A stretch of 35,495 bases of DNA from Streptomyces adustus (GCF_009377175.1 NZ_VJZD01000082.1:1-35495); one strand, 5' to 3'. Counted from the first letter of the stretch, positions 15,501 to 25,056 are shown. Notes: a model not told the origin generated them from the sequence alone. Numbers and translations are program-made.

Positions 15501-18500
15501 GGCCGCGGCGAAGCCGTCGGAGGACGGGATGGTCAGCGTGGTGCCCAGCGGCTGGTAGGCCGTGTTGTAGTCGGTGACGGCCTGCGTGTACGCCGATCCG
15601 TTGGCGCCGCCGACGTAGCGAGTGGCAGAGGTCTGGTACCCCTTGGCCAGCGTGTCGTACAGGTGCGAGACCAGCAGCTTGGACTGGTCCGGCGTGGCGG
15701 ACCAGGGCGCGGCGTACTCGGCGGTGGGGCGGTTGTCCCAGTCGTAGGTGAAGGATGTCGCCTGGCCACGGGCGTCTGTGGTCTGCAGGAGGTTGCCGGC
15801 GACGTCGTACTTGTCGAAGGTGGTCTTGCCGGTGTTGGGGTCGGTCTGGGTCAGCTTCTGGCCGAGCAGGTTGTAGGTGTACGACCAGGTGTTGCCCGCG
15901 TTGTCCTTGATCGACTCGATCTGGCCCGCGGGGAAGTAGGTGTACTTGGTGGTGGCATCCGCAGCCGCCACGGCACCCGCGGTGCCCTGCATCCACAGCG
16001 TGGTGGTGCCGTTGGAGGCGACGACAGCCGCGGTGGAGTCGTTGCGGACCTGGAAGGTGGCGCCGGTGGTGGCCGTCAGGCCGGTGGTCCACAGCTGGGC
16101 GACGGCCGTGCTGTAGACGACGAGGTTGCCGTCGGTACCGAACTTGGCCCAGGCACCGGCGTGGCCGGATGTTCCGGAGGACCAGATCGTCGCGCCGGTC
16201 GCCAGGGCGGACAGCACGAGGTTGCCGTCCGACTGCATGGTCAGGCGCACGCTGTCGGAGGTGAGCGACGTCCCCGAGGGGATCACCGAGCCGCCCGTCA
16301 GCGTGACGGTGGAGCCGGTGTTCTTCACCACCGTGCTGGTGGCCTGTCCGATGGCATTGGTGAACGTGGCGGTGGAACGGCCCCCGGCGGGCGCCGTGGT
16401 GTCGACCTCGTCGGCACCGGGGTAGCCGGTGGAAGAGTGCCACTGCTCGGCGGCCTGGTGCCAGAGTGTCTCCTTCAGGGGCCGGCCCTCACCGTCGTAG
16501 GTGGTGGTGGTCTCCGAGGGGATCTGGTTCTCGTTCGCCGCGTACAGCGTGGTCGAGGGGAAGTTGTTCGGCTCCGAGTACGGCGCGTACGACGCCACCT
16601 GCCAGCCGTGGGAGTCGTAGAAGGTGTCGGAGATGACCCGGCCCGAGTTGGAGTCGCCCGAGGCGGTGTCCTGGGTCTGGCGGGGCTGGAGCATGCCGTC
16701 GTAGATCGTGACGGAGGTGGCGTAGGTGCCGTCGTCGCGCAGGGTCTTGGAGGTGACCGAGGTCGGCGCGCCCGGCTGGGTGATGGTGCCGCCCGGTGCG
16801 GGGACGGCGCCGGGGTCGATCGAGTAGGTGAAGGTGCGGTCGGCGCTCTGGCCGGCGGCCTTGTCCCGGCCGGGGAGCCACACCGCGGTGCGGCGGCCGA
16901 GCGCGTCGTAGGTCATGTCGGTCTTGCGGCTGTTGGCGTCGACGTTCTCGGTGGACAGTCCCCGCAGCGGGTCGAGGGAAGAAGTGACCGTCCAGTTCTG
17001 GGAGTTGGTGCTGGCGATGGCGGTGGGGTTGGTGTTGCCGCCCGCCGAGGTCCAGGGCGGGGTGAAGTCCGTGTGGGTGTTCTGCCCCGTGACGTCGACC
17101 GTGTCGGTGATCCGGCCGGCGCCGTCGTACTTCATCGCCGAGTTGGTCTGCCAGTTCTCCGTGGTGCCGGTGTAACCGGTGGCCGTACGCAAGGCGGTGA
17201 CCCGGCCGACGGCCGTGCTGCCGGACTGCTCGAGCTGCCCGAACGTTCCCAGGTTGGTGAGACTGCCGTCGCCGTCGTAATAGAGCTTGCGGTCCGCGAT
17301 GAGGGTGCCGGCGCTCGGCGCGGTGCCGCACGGGCCGCTGACCGTGGTGGCCTGGTCCGGGTAGGACAGGGCCATCGGGTTGTCGGCCGGTGGCGTCGCG
17401 TAGGTGGTGGTGGCGCACTTCTCCTGTGCGGGGTCGACGCCGTCACCGTGGTCGTCGACGGTCGACAGGCGGCCCCGGCTGTCGTACGTGGTGTCGGACT
17501 TGGTGTGCCGCCAGGTCCCGTCGGCGAGGAGTTCGTACTTCAGGCTGCTGCTCGACTTGAGCCGGTGTGCGGTGAGGTCGGGCAGCGTGGACAGGGCCGG
17601 CTTCGTGTCGCCGGGGTTGTCCTCCTGGGTCCAGTCCGTCCACGGCGTCTGATGCGCCGAGGCGGTGGCGGTGAAAGCGAACGGACCGTCGATGCTGACG
17701 GCGTCGACGGTGCCGCCGGCCTGGGTGTAGGTGTCGTTCTGCAGCGCGGTGCCGGACATCAGGTCGGAGTCGGTGACGCTCAGCACGGTGCTGCCGCCGA
17801 CCTTGGCGTCGACAGTGACGGATCGGCGGGTGCCGTCCGCCTTGTAGTCGCCGTCCATGCCCTGCAGATAGGTGGTGGTCTGCTGGGTGACCGGCTCGGG
17901 GGCCTGGCCGGTCTTGACGGTGACGGTGCGGAAGCCGCGGAACTGGTCCCAGGTGCGGTACTGGTCGTCCGTGGTGGCGGAGTCGTCGCGGTGCCAGGCG
18001 GGACCCGAGTAGCTGTAGCGGGAGATCTGGGTCTCGGAGCCCGCCGGGTTGTTCTGGGCGTCCGGCTTGTACTGGCCCGCGATGGTCAGGTCGGACACGG
18101 CCACGCTGTTGACGGTGACCTTGTTGAACCAGTCCGCGATCGGCTTGGAGGCGCCGGGCACCGTCCAGTAGACGGGGTAGCAGGACTCGGTGTTGCTGTC
18201 CGCGTGGGAGATGGAGAGCGTCTTGCCCGCGCACGGTGCCGAGTTGTACTCGACCGCGATCGACTCGCCGGTCTCGGTCTGGATGCTGGAGATGCGGGGC
18301 CGGTACAGCGGCGGGGCGGACGGGGAGTCGTCGTTCACGCGGTTGTCGATCTCGGTGCCGGTGAAGGACACCTGGTTCAGCGTGATGTCGTCGTTGCCGT
18401 TGCCGTAGGTGTCCTTGCCGGTGTGCTGGACGGACTGCAGCCACATCACCGCCTGGAGCATCCCGGCGTCCTTCGGGTCCACCGTGGTGCCGGTGACCGG

Positions 18501-20801
18501 GTCGACGGTGCCGCCCGCGTCCGAGTAGACCTGGCCCAGCTTGTAGGAGTCGACCGCGGTGAGCTGGTCGGTCGCCTTCACATGGACCTTGGTGGTGATG
18601 GAGGCCAGGCGGGTGGTGGTCCAGAACGTGGGCCCCGACGTGATGCACACGTCGTCGGGGACGCTGGTGGCGTCGTCGGGGAGTTTGGTCTTGTCGGTGG
18701 AGTCGCAGTGCAGGTCCCACGGCACGTCCGGCCAGTGGGTCGCCGTGCTGTCCTTGAGGTTGTCGGCAGAGCAGTCGGTGAAGCCGCCGCTGGTCTGGCA
18801 GCGCTGGGCCAGCCCGAAGTCCACTTCGGCGGCGGGGGTCCGCCCCGCGTGCTCGTCGGCCAGTGTGTAGCCGTAGGACACGAGCGTCAGTGCGCCGCCC
18901 CGGGTGTACGAGGTGAGGGTGCCGGTGTCGTCCGGGTCGGACGACTCGGCCGCCTGGCCGCCTCCCAGGTCGTAGTAGTTCGACTCGGTCGTGTAGTCGT
19001 AGCGCTGCACGAAGCCGGACGGGGAGACCACGAAGTCGAGGTTCCAGCGCCAGCCCTCGGGCTTGTCGCACCGGGACGCCTTGCCCTTGGCGTCGTCGTG
19101 ACAGGGGTCGCTCGCACGCGGGTGCAGGACCGGGACACCCCACGCCGAGTGCGTGGAGGCGTCATCCGGGTTGGAGGGCATGGCGGCACTGCCCGGACCG
19201 TTCGGGGCGTGGTCGGCGCCGAAGTAGGCCGCGGTGCCGTCCGTGGTCAGCACCCGGTAGTAGACGCCGTCGTGCAGGCCGTTGTCCGCGCCGGACAGCT
19301 CCTGCACGAGGGTGCCGTCGTCACCCTGCAGCCGCCACTGCTTGATCTCCCCGGGCACGCCGGAGTCCACCCCGTCGGGCACGAGCACTCCGGAGTGCGA
19401 ACCGAAGGACAGCATGGCGTTGTCGCCGTCCCAGCACTCGTCGCCCGAGCCCTTGAGGATCTTGTCGCCGCCGGAGTCGAGCAGCGAGTCGCAATTGCGG
19501 TACGCCCGCTCGACCGAGCCGACCTGGTAGCTCCAACCGTCTCCGACCCAGGAGGACTGGGAGTTGCGGGCGGTGGTCTCACCGTCGACGGACTGGGAGT
19601 CGTAACTCAGTCCGACGGTCGGTGCGTTGCTGCCGACCGTGGACGGTACGGAGATCGGGTACGAGTAGGTGAACGAGCCGGTCGCGGACGCCTGCCAGCT
19701 GCCCGCTGCCGACAACTCCGTTGCGCCGTAGTCACCTTGGGAGCCGGAGGCGCCGGAGGTCACGGCGAGCGCCGTGGTGGCCGCGGCGGCTGCGGCGGTC
19801 AGCGGTGCGGTGCGCTCCGACATCGCCTCCGGGCCGTTCGCGCTCGCGGACGGCTTCGGGGACGCGGTGCCGTGGCCGGGCCGGGGGGACGGTGAGGACG
19901 GCGCGCTCGGGCTCGCGTCCGGAGTCGTGGTTGCGGTGCCCGTGCCGTCCGCGGACCGCGAGGCGGTGGCGCTCGGCGTCGGCTGTGACCCGCTCGTACC
20001 GTCGGCCGGGCCGGTTTCCGCGCCCGTGCCGTCCTCCTCGGAAGAGGCCGCGGACGTGGGGGCCATGGTGACCGTCGCCGTCAGCTGCTCCGCGGACGCC
20101 CGGTTGGTGAACTTCAGCGGCGTGGCCTTCTGGCACTCCGGCTTCTGCGGAGTGGTGAGGGCGCAGCCCGGCAGCTGCACCAGGCGCAGCCGGGAGCCGT
20201 AACCGCCGCCGTACGCACGGGCGATGGCCGAATAGTCGATGACGACCTTCACCCGGCCCTTGGCGGACGTGGCGCCGGAGGGGGTGATGCCGAGGAGCAT
20301 GCCGTTGGCGCCGGTGCGCAGCGTCTGGGCGTGGGAGGCGGACTGCACGCGTACGGAGTCGACGCCGTGCCCGGCATCGGCGGGTGCCACCCACACGGGC
20401 AGCGAACCCGCCTTGACCGGCTTCGACTTCCCCTGTGAGCCCAGGTCGACGACGGCGGTGCCGGCCTTGGGCCAGTGGGCGGTCTGGGACCGGTAAGTGC
20501 CCAGTGCCTTGTAGCCCTTGGGGTGCTTGTTCGCCGTCGGCTGGAGGAGATGCGCTCCTACGGCCTTGGTGACGGGGAGCTTCTTGGGCCGCCACACCTT
20601 GCCGTCGAACGAGAAGCCGCCGTGGTGGCCGAAGCCGTCGCCGCCGTCGTGGCCGGCCAGGAAGCCCGGCATGCCGAACCCGCCGGCGATCGCCACCGGC
20701 AACAGCAGTGCGAACAGCGCGAGCGGAACCGTCCACAGCCCCAGTCCGCCGAAGAATCTCCGGTGCCATGTGCCAGCGAACCAGCGCCGTCTGCCACTCA
20801 C
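12519..20801 (-). CDS. Giant RHS/YD-repeat polymorphic toxin with lectin modules and deaminase-like tip
   Basis: Encodes 2760 residues. The N-terminus has basic residues and a hydrophobic segment (WTVPLALFALLLPVAIAGGFG), so it is exported or membrane-tethered. A Ser/Thr/Pro-rich linker precedes the RHS shell. YD repeats run through the centre (for example YDVAGNLLQTTDARGQ, YDALGRR). A bulb-type mannose lectin-like insert lies at about 1500-1606 (MQSDGNLVLS, GTDGNLVVYS). A ricin-B-like beta-trefoil lies at about 2069-2188 (QKWKV, SEKWTV). The RHS core follows at about 2318-2400 (GLDLLGARNYDPTTGRFLSPDP). After a Pro/Ser linker and a glycine/alanine-rich hydrophobic stretch, the last 120 residues carry C2697-A-E2699 and C2734-x-x-C2737, the zinc and catalytic pattern of cytidine-deaminase-fold toxins (YwqJ-type is my best guess). 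I chose GTG 20801 because GGGGGGATTA precedes it; a GTG at 20843 lies within the leader hairpin. Confidence 0.88.
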   Translation of the reverse strand: MSGRRRWFAGTWHRRFFGGLGLWTVPLALFALLLPVAIAGGFGMPGFLAGHDGGDGFGHHGGFSFDGKVWRPKKLPVTKAVGAHLLQPTANKHPKGYKALGTYRSQTAHWPKAGTAVVDLGSQGKSKPVKAGSLPVWVAPADAGHGVDSVRVQSASHAQTLRTGANGMLLGITPSGATSAKGRVKVVIDYSAIARAYGGGYGSRLRLVQLPGCALTTPQKPECQKATPLKFTNRASAEQLTATVTMAPTSAASSEEDGTGAETGPADGTSGSQPTPSATASRSADGTGTATTTPDASPSAPSSPSPRPGHGTASPKPSASANGPEAMSERTAPLTAAAAAATTALAVTSGASGSQGDYGATELSAAGSWQASATGSFTYSYPISVPSTVGSNAPTVGLSYDSQSVDGETTARNSQSSWVGDGWSYQVGSVERAYRNCDSLLDSGGDKILKGSGDECWDGDNAMLSFGSHSGVLVPDGVDSGVPGEIKQWRLQGDDGTLVQELSGADNGLHDGVYYRVLTTDGTAAYFGADHAPNGPGSAAMPSNPDDASTHSAWGVPVLHPRASDPCHDDAKGKASRCDKPEGWRWNLDFVVSPSGFVQRYDYTTESNYYDLGGGQAAESSDPDDTGTLTSYTRGGALTLVSYGYTLADEHAGRTPAAEVDFGLAQRCQTSGGFTDCSADNLKDSTATHWPDVPWDLHCDSTDKTKLPDDATSVPDDVCITSGPTFWTTTRLASITTKVHVKATDQLTAVDSYKLGQVYSDAGGTVDPVTGTTVDPKDAGMLQAVMWLQSVQHTGKDTYGNGNDDITLNQVSFTGTEIDNRVNDDSPSAPPLYRPRISSIQTETGESIAVEYNSAPCAGKTLSISHADSNTESCYPVYWTVPGASKPIADWFNKVTVNSVAVSDLTIAGQYKPDAQNNPAGSETQISRYSYSGPAWHRDDSATTDDQYRTWDQFRGFRTVTVKTGQAPEPVTQQTTTYLQGMDGDYKADGTRRSVTVDAKVGGSTVLSVTDSDLMSGTALQNDTYTQAGGTVDAVSIDGPFAFTATASAHQTPWTDWTQEDNPGDTKPALSTLPDLTAHRLKSSSSLKYELLADGTWRHTKSDTTYDSRGRLSTVDDHGDGVDPAQEKCATTTYATPPADNPMALSYPDQATTVSGPCGTAPSAGTLIADRKLYYDGDGSLTNLGTFGQLEQSGSTAVGRVTALRTATGYTGTTENWQTNSAMKYDGAGRITDTVDVTGQNTHTDFTPPWTSAGGNTNPTAIASTNSQNWTVTSSLDPLRGLSTENVDANSRKTDMTYDALGRRTAVWLPGRDKAAGQSADRTFTYSIDPGAVPAPGGTITQPGAPTSVTSKTLRDDGTYATSVTIYDGMLQPRQTQDTASGDSNSGRVISDTFYDSHGWQVASYAPYSEPNNFPSTTLYAANENQIPSETTTTYDGEGRPLKETLWHQAAEQWHSSTGYPGADEVDTTAPAGGRSTATFTNAIGQATSTVVKNTGSTVTLTGGSVIPSGTSLTSDSVRLTMQSDGNLVLSALATGATIWSSGTSGHAGAWAKFGTDGNLVVYSTAVAQLWTTGLTATTGATFQVRNDSTAAVVASNGTTTLWMQGTAGAVAAADATTKYTYFPAGQIESIKDNAGNTWSYTYNLLGQKLTQTDPNTGKTTFDKYDVAGNLLQTTDARGQATSFTYDWDNRPTAEYAAPWSATPDQSKLLVSHLYDTLAKGYQTSATRYVGGANGSAYTQAVTDYNTAYQPLGTTLTIPSSDGFAAAGQSSAPTSGSVTYTTTSHYTDTVGLLSTTHFQADGNLPAEDIDYGYTQQGNLDGIGGFINSANTPAYLDTAVHDAFGRVLQANYGHTGKELATFAQYDATTGRVTQTSSMLQTSTTALDVTNLRYNQAGELTAVDDLQDNTKHDTQCFTYDSFQRLTAAWTDTGGITDPGAATPGAVGGCTTTRVQTTTTSPITATTVGGPAPYWQTYTYDQLGDRTGTVNHDTTGNALNDATQSISYPGANGTSPATLPDQAGTATLTNPSGTASVASTYADPAYANANAGDTITRKVTTTGSLTSSFTITGGVKRCVDDAGGATTAGTKVQINTCNGATSEKWTVGTDGTVKVLGMCLDTTGNATTSGTLVVIDTCKTDATQKWKVTTTGTLVSSANTAMCLTDPAASATTGTQLTLATCGSSGQTWTTAAAGAIPAGQGQTFTYDAEGRTATVATTSGTHTNTSKYLYDAQGGLLEQTAAVDGVDKTRILYLFGGAEQITLNVSAKTWTGLRNITGPDGTSVTRSSTGSVTYQVANGQGTALTAVDASTLAVTRRSFDPYGNLRGTKPSSWVAADENKGFLGQPADPVTGLDLLGARNYDPTTGRFLSPDPIFQAGDPNQMGGYTYAADNPASSSDPTGFDDWYNDPSMNKCAVDCGGGKKHHSGGGTKSSSGSSSSPAPSTTPAPSLGPTPSSTQTPTPTLGETPCQPEDFGTNRCESYDGGQLIYTAVGVAVLPVALWCIGSGVLDCVAGAITGAADADAGGSMLLGVRVVGLGVGAARAIEEGGTGAAAAGAEASASSEAADDAADLVAAKRANAQERARATDAEAAEPSSPDAGASGTEPSARDSRAPIQKTAPGRKASSAATVVKARLPRGTRIEDGLAGARNLRNRVAQRTLFPNGDGIPVSSGIMKKAWTAGYNAETREIAVASSGCGYCAEGNVINALGGDANRVVLTRALIWDPELGAWDEMPICDKCQVFLFPEDVEPGALFMDGPWNKK

Positions 20802-20819
20802 GTGTAATCCCCCCACAGC

Positions 20820-20840
20820 ACAGCCCTTTTGAGGGGCTGT
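20820..20840 (-). promoter_or_regulatory. Leader hairpin upstream of the RHS ribosome site
   Basis: Inverted repeat ACAGCCC (20820-20826) and GGGCTGT (20834-20840) with a 7-nt loop, just upstream of the G-rich ribosome site in the predicted transcript. It could stabilise the mRNA or limit expression. Confidence 0.45.
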
Positions 20841-20849
20841 CACACGATC

Positions 20850-20869
20850 CGATCACTGGTCAGTGATCG
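20850..20869. promoter_or_regulatory. Palindromic operator before the RHS gene
   Basis: Perfect 9-bp arms CGATCACTG (20850-20858) and CAGTGATCG (20861-20869) flank a 2-bp centre. It overlaps the predicted start of toxin transcription. No adjacent regulator gene is present, so a distant repressor or activator is implied. Confidence 0.7.
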
Positions 20870-20874
20870 ACCGG

Positions 20875-20904
20875 AGGCTAGGTTTGGTCATGATCGCGAC
20901 TCAA
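20875..20904 (-). promoter_or_regulatory. Candidate promoter of the RHS gene
   Basis: On the minus strand TTGAGT (-35, 20904-20899) and TAGCCT (-10, 20880-20875) are separated by 18 bp. Transcription would start near 20868, within the palindrome. Confidence 0.4.
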
Positions 20905-21051
20905 GACCCTTTGCCGTTTCCATGAAGAAACCATGCGTGTGCATGACAGTGCCTGTGTAGTTTTCTGTGCCGCAGTTGATCACTTTCCTGCTCTCTGTGG
21001 CACCCGGGCTTTCCCCCACCCGCTGCCCGCGATCCGAAGGAAGCCCACCAG

Positions 21052-24000
21052 GTGTTGAGACCACCGATCCGCATCGGCCGCGGACGCACGGCCGCGGCCG
21101 GCCGACTGGCCCTGTTCGCCGCCGTGTTGAGCCTGGCGGCTGCCGTTCCGGCGCTCCCGGCCGCCGCCGACGACTCCTCGCCCGCCCCCGCCGACCCGCT
21201 GATCGCGGCCCGGGCCGAGGCCGTCTCCACCGGAAAGACGGTCCCGGTGGACGCGCTGACCACGGAGGTGTCCACCACCGAGGCGCTGCCCGACGGCACC
21301 TTCACCAGCACGACCAGCGCACTGCCCACCCGGGTCTACAAGGACGGCAAGTGGACCCCGGTCGACTCCACCCTGACGTCCGACGGCCACGGCGGTTTCG
21401 CACCCGAGGTCACACCGAACGCCGTGACGCTCTCGGGCGGGGGTGACGGCCCGCTGGTCGAACTCACCCACGCCGACGGACCCAGCATGGCCCTGACCCT
21501 GCCGTTCACGCTGCCCGCGCCGACCGTCAGCGGCGACACCGCGGTGTACCCCTCGGTGCTGCCCGGAGTCGACCTGTCGGTGTCCGTCACCGACCAGGGC
21601 GGCTTCAGCGACGTCCTGGTCGTCCACGACGCGGCCGCGGCCGCCGACCCGCGGCTTCGTAAGCTCCAGCTCGGGGTCGACGCCCACGACCTCACGCTGG
21701 CCACCACCGACGCCGACACCATGCAGGCCACCGCCGTCGACGGCGACCTGGCCTACACCAGCCCCCAGCCGCTGATGTGGGACTCCGCCACCACCCCCGC
21801 CAAGCTCGGCGGACCGGCCGCAGACGTGACGTCCTCAGTGGACGGCCCCGGCCCGGAGGCCACCACCGAGCCGGTCGCCATGACCGCCACGAGCAAGGCA
21901 GTGACGCTGACCCCCGACGCGGGCATGCTCAGCAGCCCGGACACCGTCTACCCGGTGTACATCGACCCCTACACCAACCCGGTCGCCTCCACCGCCAGCC
22001 ACTACACCGAGATCTACTCCAGCTCGACCTGCGACAACTCCCCGCAGTACGACAAGGCGCAGACCAACGGCCAGGGCGCGGGCTACCAACGCTGGGGCGG
22101 CGCCTGCGGAGTCGGCGTGGAGCGCTCGTACTGGGCGATCAACACCAGCGGACTGCACTCCTCGTTCGTCGTCGACGACGCCTACGTGAAGATCTCCACC
22201 ACCTTCGCGGCGAGCTACAACTGCAGCCAGAACCAGCCCCTTACGCTGCACACCACCAACGCCATCAGCGCGAGCACCGACTGGCTGTCGCGTCCCGGCG
22301 TCCACGACACCGCATTCCCGCCGGTGACCGACACCGTGCCCAGCGGCGCCAACTCCGGCAGCTCGTGCAGCAACAGCACCGCCACCTTCCACGTGAAGGC
22401 CCAGGCACAGAAGATCGCCGACGAGGACGGCAACGGATACGACGCCGACGGCACCTTCGGCGACGGCGCCAACACCTGGACCATCGGTCTGTACGGCAAC
22501 GAGTCGGAGACCTCCGGCAACGACGACTACCTGCGCCTGTCGACCACGCTGACCCTCACCACCAAGTTCGACATCCCGCCGGGCATCCCCACCGATCTGC
22601 ACTTCACCCCTGCCGCCGCCGGCGCCTCCGCCCCCTGCACCACCAGCGGAGCCGGCTGGATCGGCGCCACCACCTACTCCGACGCCGGCAGCAACATCAC
22701 CCTGCACTCCACCGTCACCAGCCAGATGTCGGGCGAGAACGTCAAGGCGCACTACTACGTCTGGGACCGCAGCGTCGACCCGGACGGCGACGGCAGCGGG
22801 GCCTCCGTCTCCAGTCCCGACAGCGGCTGGCTGGCGTCCGGTTCGGACGCGCCGATGAAGATCGGCGCCACCCTGAAGGACGGCCACCAGTACGGCTGGG
22901 ACGTCTACGCCGAGGACGACTCGGCCCAGGGCCTGACCTCCGGCAAGTCCGACCATTGCTGGTTCACCACCGACTTCACGGCACCGCCCACCCCGGACAT
23001 CTCCGGCAACGCGGCCTTCCCGCCGGTCGGAACGGCGCGCGAGGGCGACCCCGTCTACGCCGGCCCCGGCAAGACCACCGACTTCACCGTGACCGGCACC
23101 GACGCCGCCGCCGGCGACGACACCTGCGTCCCCGGCCCCTGCAATTCCAGCGGCATGAAGTCCTTCCTCTGGCAGCTCGACAGCCCGCCCACCGAGGCCG
23201 ACGGCACCACAGCCGCGGTCTCCGGCACCGACAGCGAGGGCCGCTCCACCGCCACCGTCCCCGTCCCGATCCAGGACTGGGGCGTGCACACCCTGTACGT
23301 CGCCGCGGTCGACAAGGCGGGCAACATCTCGACCAGCCCCGCCGGTTACACCTTCACGGTCCCCTGGAACCCCGCCACCCCCATCAAGCCGGGCGACATC
23401 TCCGGCGACGGCGTGCCCGACCTGCTTGCCACCACCAAGACCGGCGACCTCGACCTGATCCCCGGCAACCAGGACCCGGGCCAGAACACCGCCCCCGTCC
23501 ACAGCGACCCGGTCACCGGCACCCCGCCCGCCGTCACCGGCCCCGTCACGGTCTCCACCAAGGAGGACTCTCCCGACGGCACGGGCTGGAACAACTACCT
23601 CATCGCCCACCGCGGCAACCTGCACGGCGCGAGTGGCGACGACCTGTGGGCGTACAACAGGACCAGCCACAACCTCTACATCGTCAAGAACGACCTGGAC
23701 CCGGTCGACGACGCCTCCGTCCCCCGCAGCCCCTGGTCCACCCTCGGCGGTTTCGTCGACAAGCGCTTCGACCACGTCGTCAAGGACGCCTGCGCGGCCT
23801 CCGACGTCGTCGCCGACGACACCCGCTGCCGCACCACCGACTACAACAGCACGAGCTGGAACGTCAGCCAGCTCATCACGCCGGGCAACGTCTTCGGCAA
23901 CACCGACGACTACCCCGCCGTCATCACCGTCGAGAACAAGGAACTCTGGATCTACCAGTCCGACGGCGGCTACCACCTCAAGAACCCGCTCCTGCTCGGT

Positions 24001-25056
24001 GACGGCGACTGGACCGGCCAGAGCCTGATCGCCGCGGGCACCTTCAAGGGCAAGCCCGTCCTGTGGTCCCGCGACAACACGACCGGCCAGCTGTACAGCT
24101 ACCCGATCAACGTCGACCCGACCACGCTGGTCCCAGACCTGCTCCACCCGGGCACGCACACCAGCCTCGGGCTCACCCTGTCGCCGACCGCCTACCCGGT
24201 CGTCGCCTCTCCCGGCGACGTCAACAGCCCGGTCCGCAGCACCTCCACGAACCCCGGCGCCCCGGACGGCATGCCGGACCTGTACGCCGTCGACGCCTAC
24301 GGCCAGCTCCTCGAGTACAACTACCGCCAGAGCCTGGTCCTCACCTCCCCGCCGACCTACGACTTCGCCCCGGCCGTCTCACTTGGATCGGTCACCGACA
24401 CCGCCACCCACTGGTGGAAGCTGGCCGAAGGCAGCGGCGCCACGACCGCGGACAGCAACGGGACCCTCACCGCCGGCCTGTCCGGAGGCTACTCCTGGAC
24501 CAACGACACCACCCGCGGCAATGCCGTAACCCTCAACGGCACCACCGGCTACGCCAGTACGACCGGTCCGGCCGTGGACACCTCCAAGAGCTTCACCGTC
24601 TCCGCGTGGGTCAAGCTCACCTCACTGGGCACCGCCAACAGCACCTTCCTGTCCCAGAACGGCACCACCAACAACGGATTCCAGCTGTACTACTCCTACG
24701 GTGCCAAGTCCTGGGCCTTCGGCAGGCACAGCACCGACGCGAGCGGCGCCGTGTGGCGCGCGACCTACGGCGGCAAGCCGGTCGCGGGCCGGTGGACCCA
24801 TCTCGTCGGCATGTACGACGCCACCGCCAAGGAGATCCGTCTCTACGTCGACGGCAAACTCGCCGCCACCAACGATTGGACCTACGCCCCGTGGAACGCC
24901 ACCGGCCCGTTGCAGCTGGGCCGGAAGCTCTCCTCAGGGACCTACGGCGAATACACCAACGGCGCGATCAGCGACGTACGCGTCTATCCCTACGCCCTTC
25001 CCCCGGCCGACGCCGCGTCCGCCGGTGACCTGCCCAAGGTCGCCCAGCTCGACTGA
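21052..25056 (+). CDS. Secreted LamG-domain protein divergent from the RHS toxin
   Basis: Encodes 1334 residues. A Sec signal peptide with basic start, hydrophobic core (LALFAAVLSLAAAVPALPA) and AAA cleavage region ends near residue 38. Residues about 300-480 resemble the DNRLRE/TNP-like beta-sandwich seen in actinobacterial RHS-associated secreted proteins (YIDPYTNPVASTASHYTEIYS). A calcium-loop FG-GAP-like element GDISGDGVPDLLA lies near 780, with further repeats beyond. A LamG/concanavalin-like domain fills about 1115-1330 (HWWKLAEGSG, VSAWVKLTS, RLYVDGKLAA). GTG 21052 has GAAGGA upstream. Such proteins commonly neighbour RHS toxins in Streptomyces; a surface-binding or carbohydrate-recognition role is inferred. 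Confidence 0.85.
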   Translation: MLRPPIRIGRGRTAAAGRLALFAAVLSLAAAVPALPAAADDSSPAPADPLIAARAEAVSTGKTVPVDALTTEVSTTEALPDGTFTSTTSALPTRVYKDGKWTPVDSTLTSDGHGGFAPEVTPNAVTLSGGGDGPLVELTHADGPSMALTLPFTLPAPTVSGDTAVYPSVLPGVDLSVSVTDQGGFSDVLVVHDAAAAADPRLRKLQLGVDAHDLTLATTDADTMQATAVDGDLAYTSPQPLMWDSATTPAKLGGPAADVTSSVDGPGPEATTEPVAMTATSKAVTLTPDAGMLSSPDTVYPVYIDPYTNPVASTASHYTEIYSSSTCDNSPQYDKAQTNGQGAGYQRWGGACGVGVERSYWAINTSGLHSSFVVDDAYVKISTTFAASYNCSQNQPLTLHTTNAISASTDWLSRPGVHDTAFPPVTDTVPSGANSGSSCSNSTATFHVKAQAQKIADEDGNGYDADGTFGDGANTWTIGLYGNESETSGNDDYLRLSTTLTLTTKFDIPPGIPTDLHFTPAAAGASAPCTTSGAGWIGATTYSDAGSNITLHSTVTSQMSGENVKAHYYVWDRSVDPDGDGSGASVSSPDSGWLASGSDAPMKIGATLKDGHQYGWDVYAEDDSAQGLTSGKSDHCWFTTDFTAPPTPDISGNAAFPPVGTAREGDPVYAGPGKTTDFTVTGTDAAAGDDTCVPGPCNSSGMKSFLWQLDSPPTEADGTTAAVSGTDSEGRSTATVPVPIQDWGVHTLYVAAVDKAGNISTSPAGYTFTVPWNPATPIKPGDISGDGVPDLLATTKTGDLDLIPGNQDPGQNTAPVHSDPVTGTPPAVTGPVTVSTKEDSPDGTGWNNYLIAHRGNLHGASGDDLWAYNRTSHNLYIVKNDLDPVDDASVPRSPWSTLGGFVDKRFDHVVKDACAASDVVADDTRCRTTDYNSTSWNVSQLITPGNVFGNTDDYPAVITVENKELWIYQSDGGYHLKNPLLLGDGDWTGQSLIAAGTFKGKPVLWSRDNTTGQLYSYPINVDPTTLVPDLLHPGTHTSLGLTLSPTAYPVVASPGDVNSPVRSTSTNPGAPDGMPDLYAVDAYGQLLEYNYRQSLVLTSPPTYDFAPAVSLGSVTDTATHWWKLAEGSGATTADSNGTLTAGLSGGYSWTNDTTRGNAVTLNGTTGYASTTGPAVDTSKSFTVSAWVKLTSLGTANSTFLSQNGTTNNGFQLYYSYGAKSWAFGRHSTDASGAVWRATYGGKPVAGRWTHLVGMYDATAKEIRLYVDGKLAATNDWTYAPWNATGPLQLGRKLSSGTYGEYTNGAISDVRVYPYALPPADAASAGDLPKVAQLD

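Noticed and set aside
14835..19895. 1686-codon plus-strand open frame antisense to the RHS gene
   Set aside because: Composition is Gly/Val/Arg-biased with no domains. It reflects lack of stops opposite GC-rich codons.
20801..20843. RHS start at GTG 20843
   Set aside because: It would place the leader hairpin in coding sequence and lacks a ribosome site; GTG 20801 has GGGGGGATTA at proper spacing.
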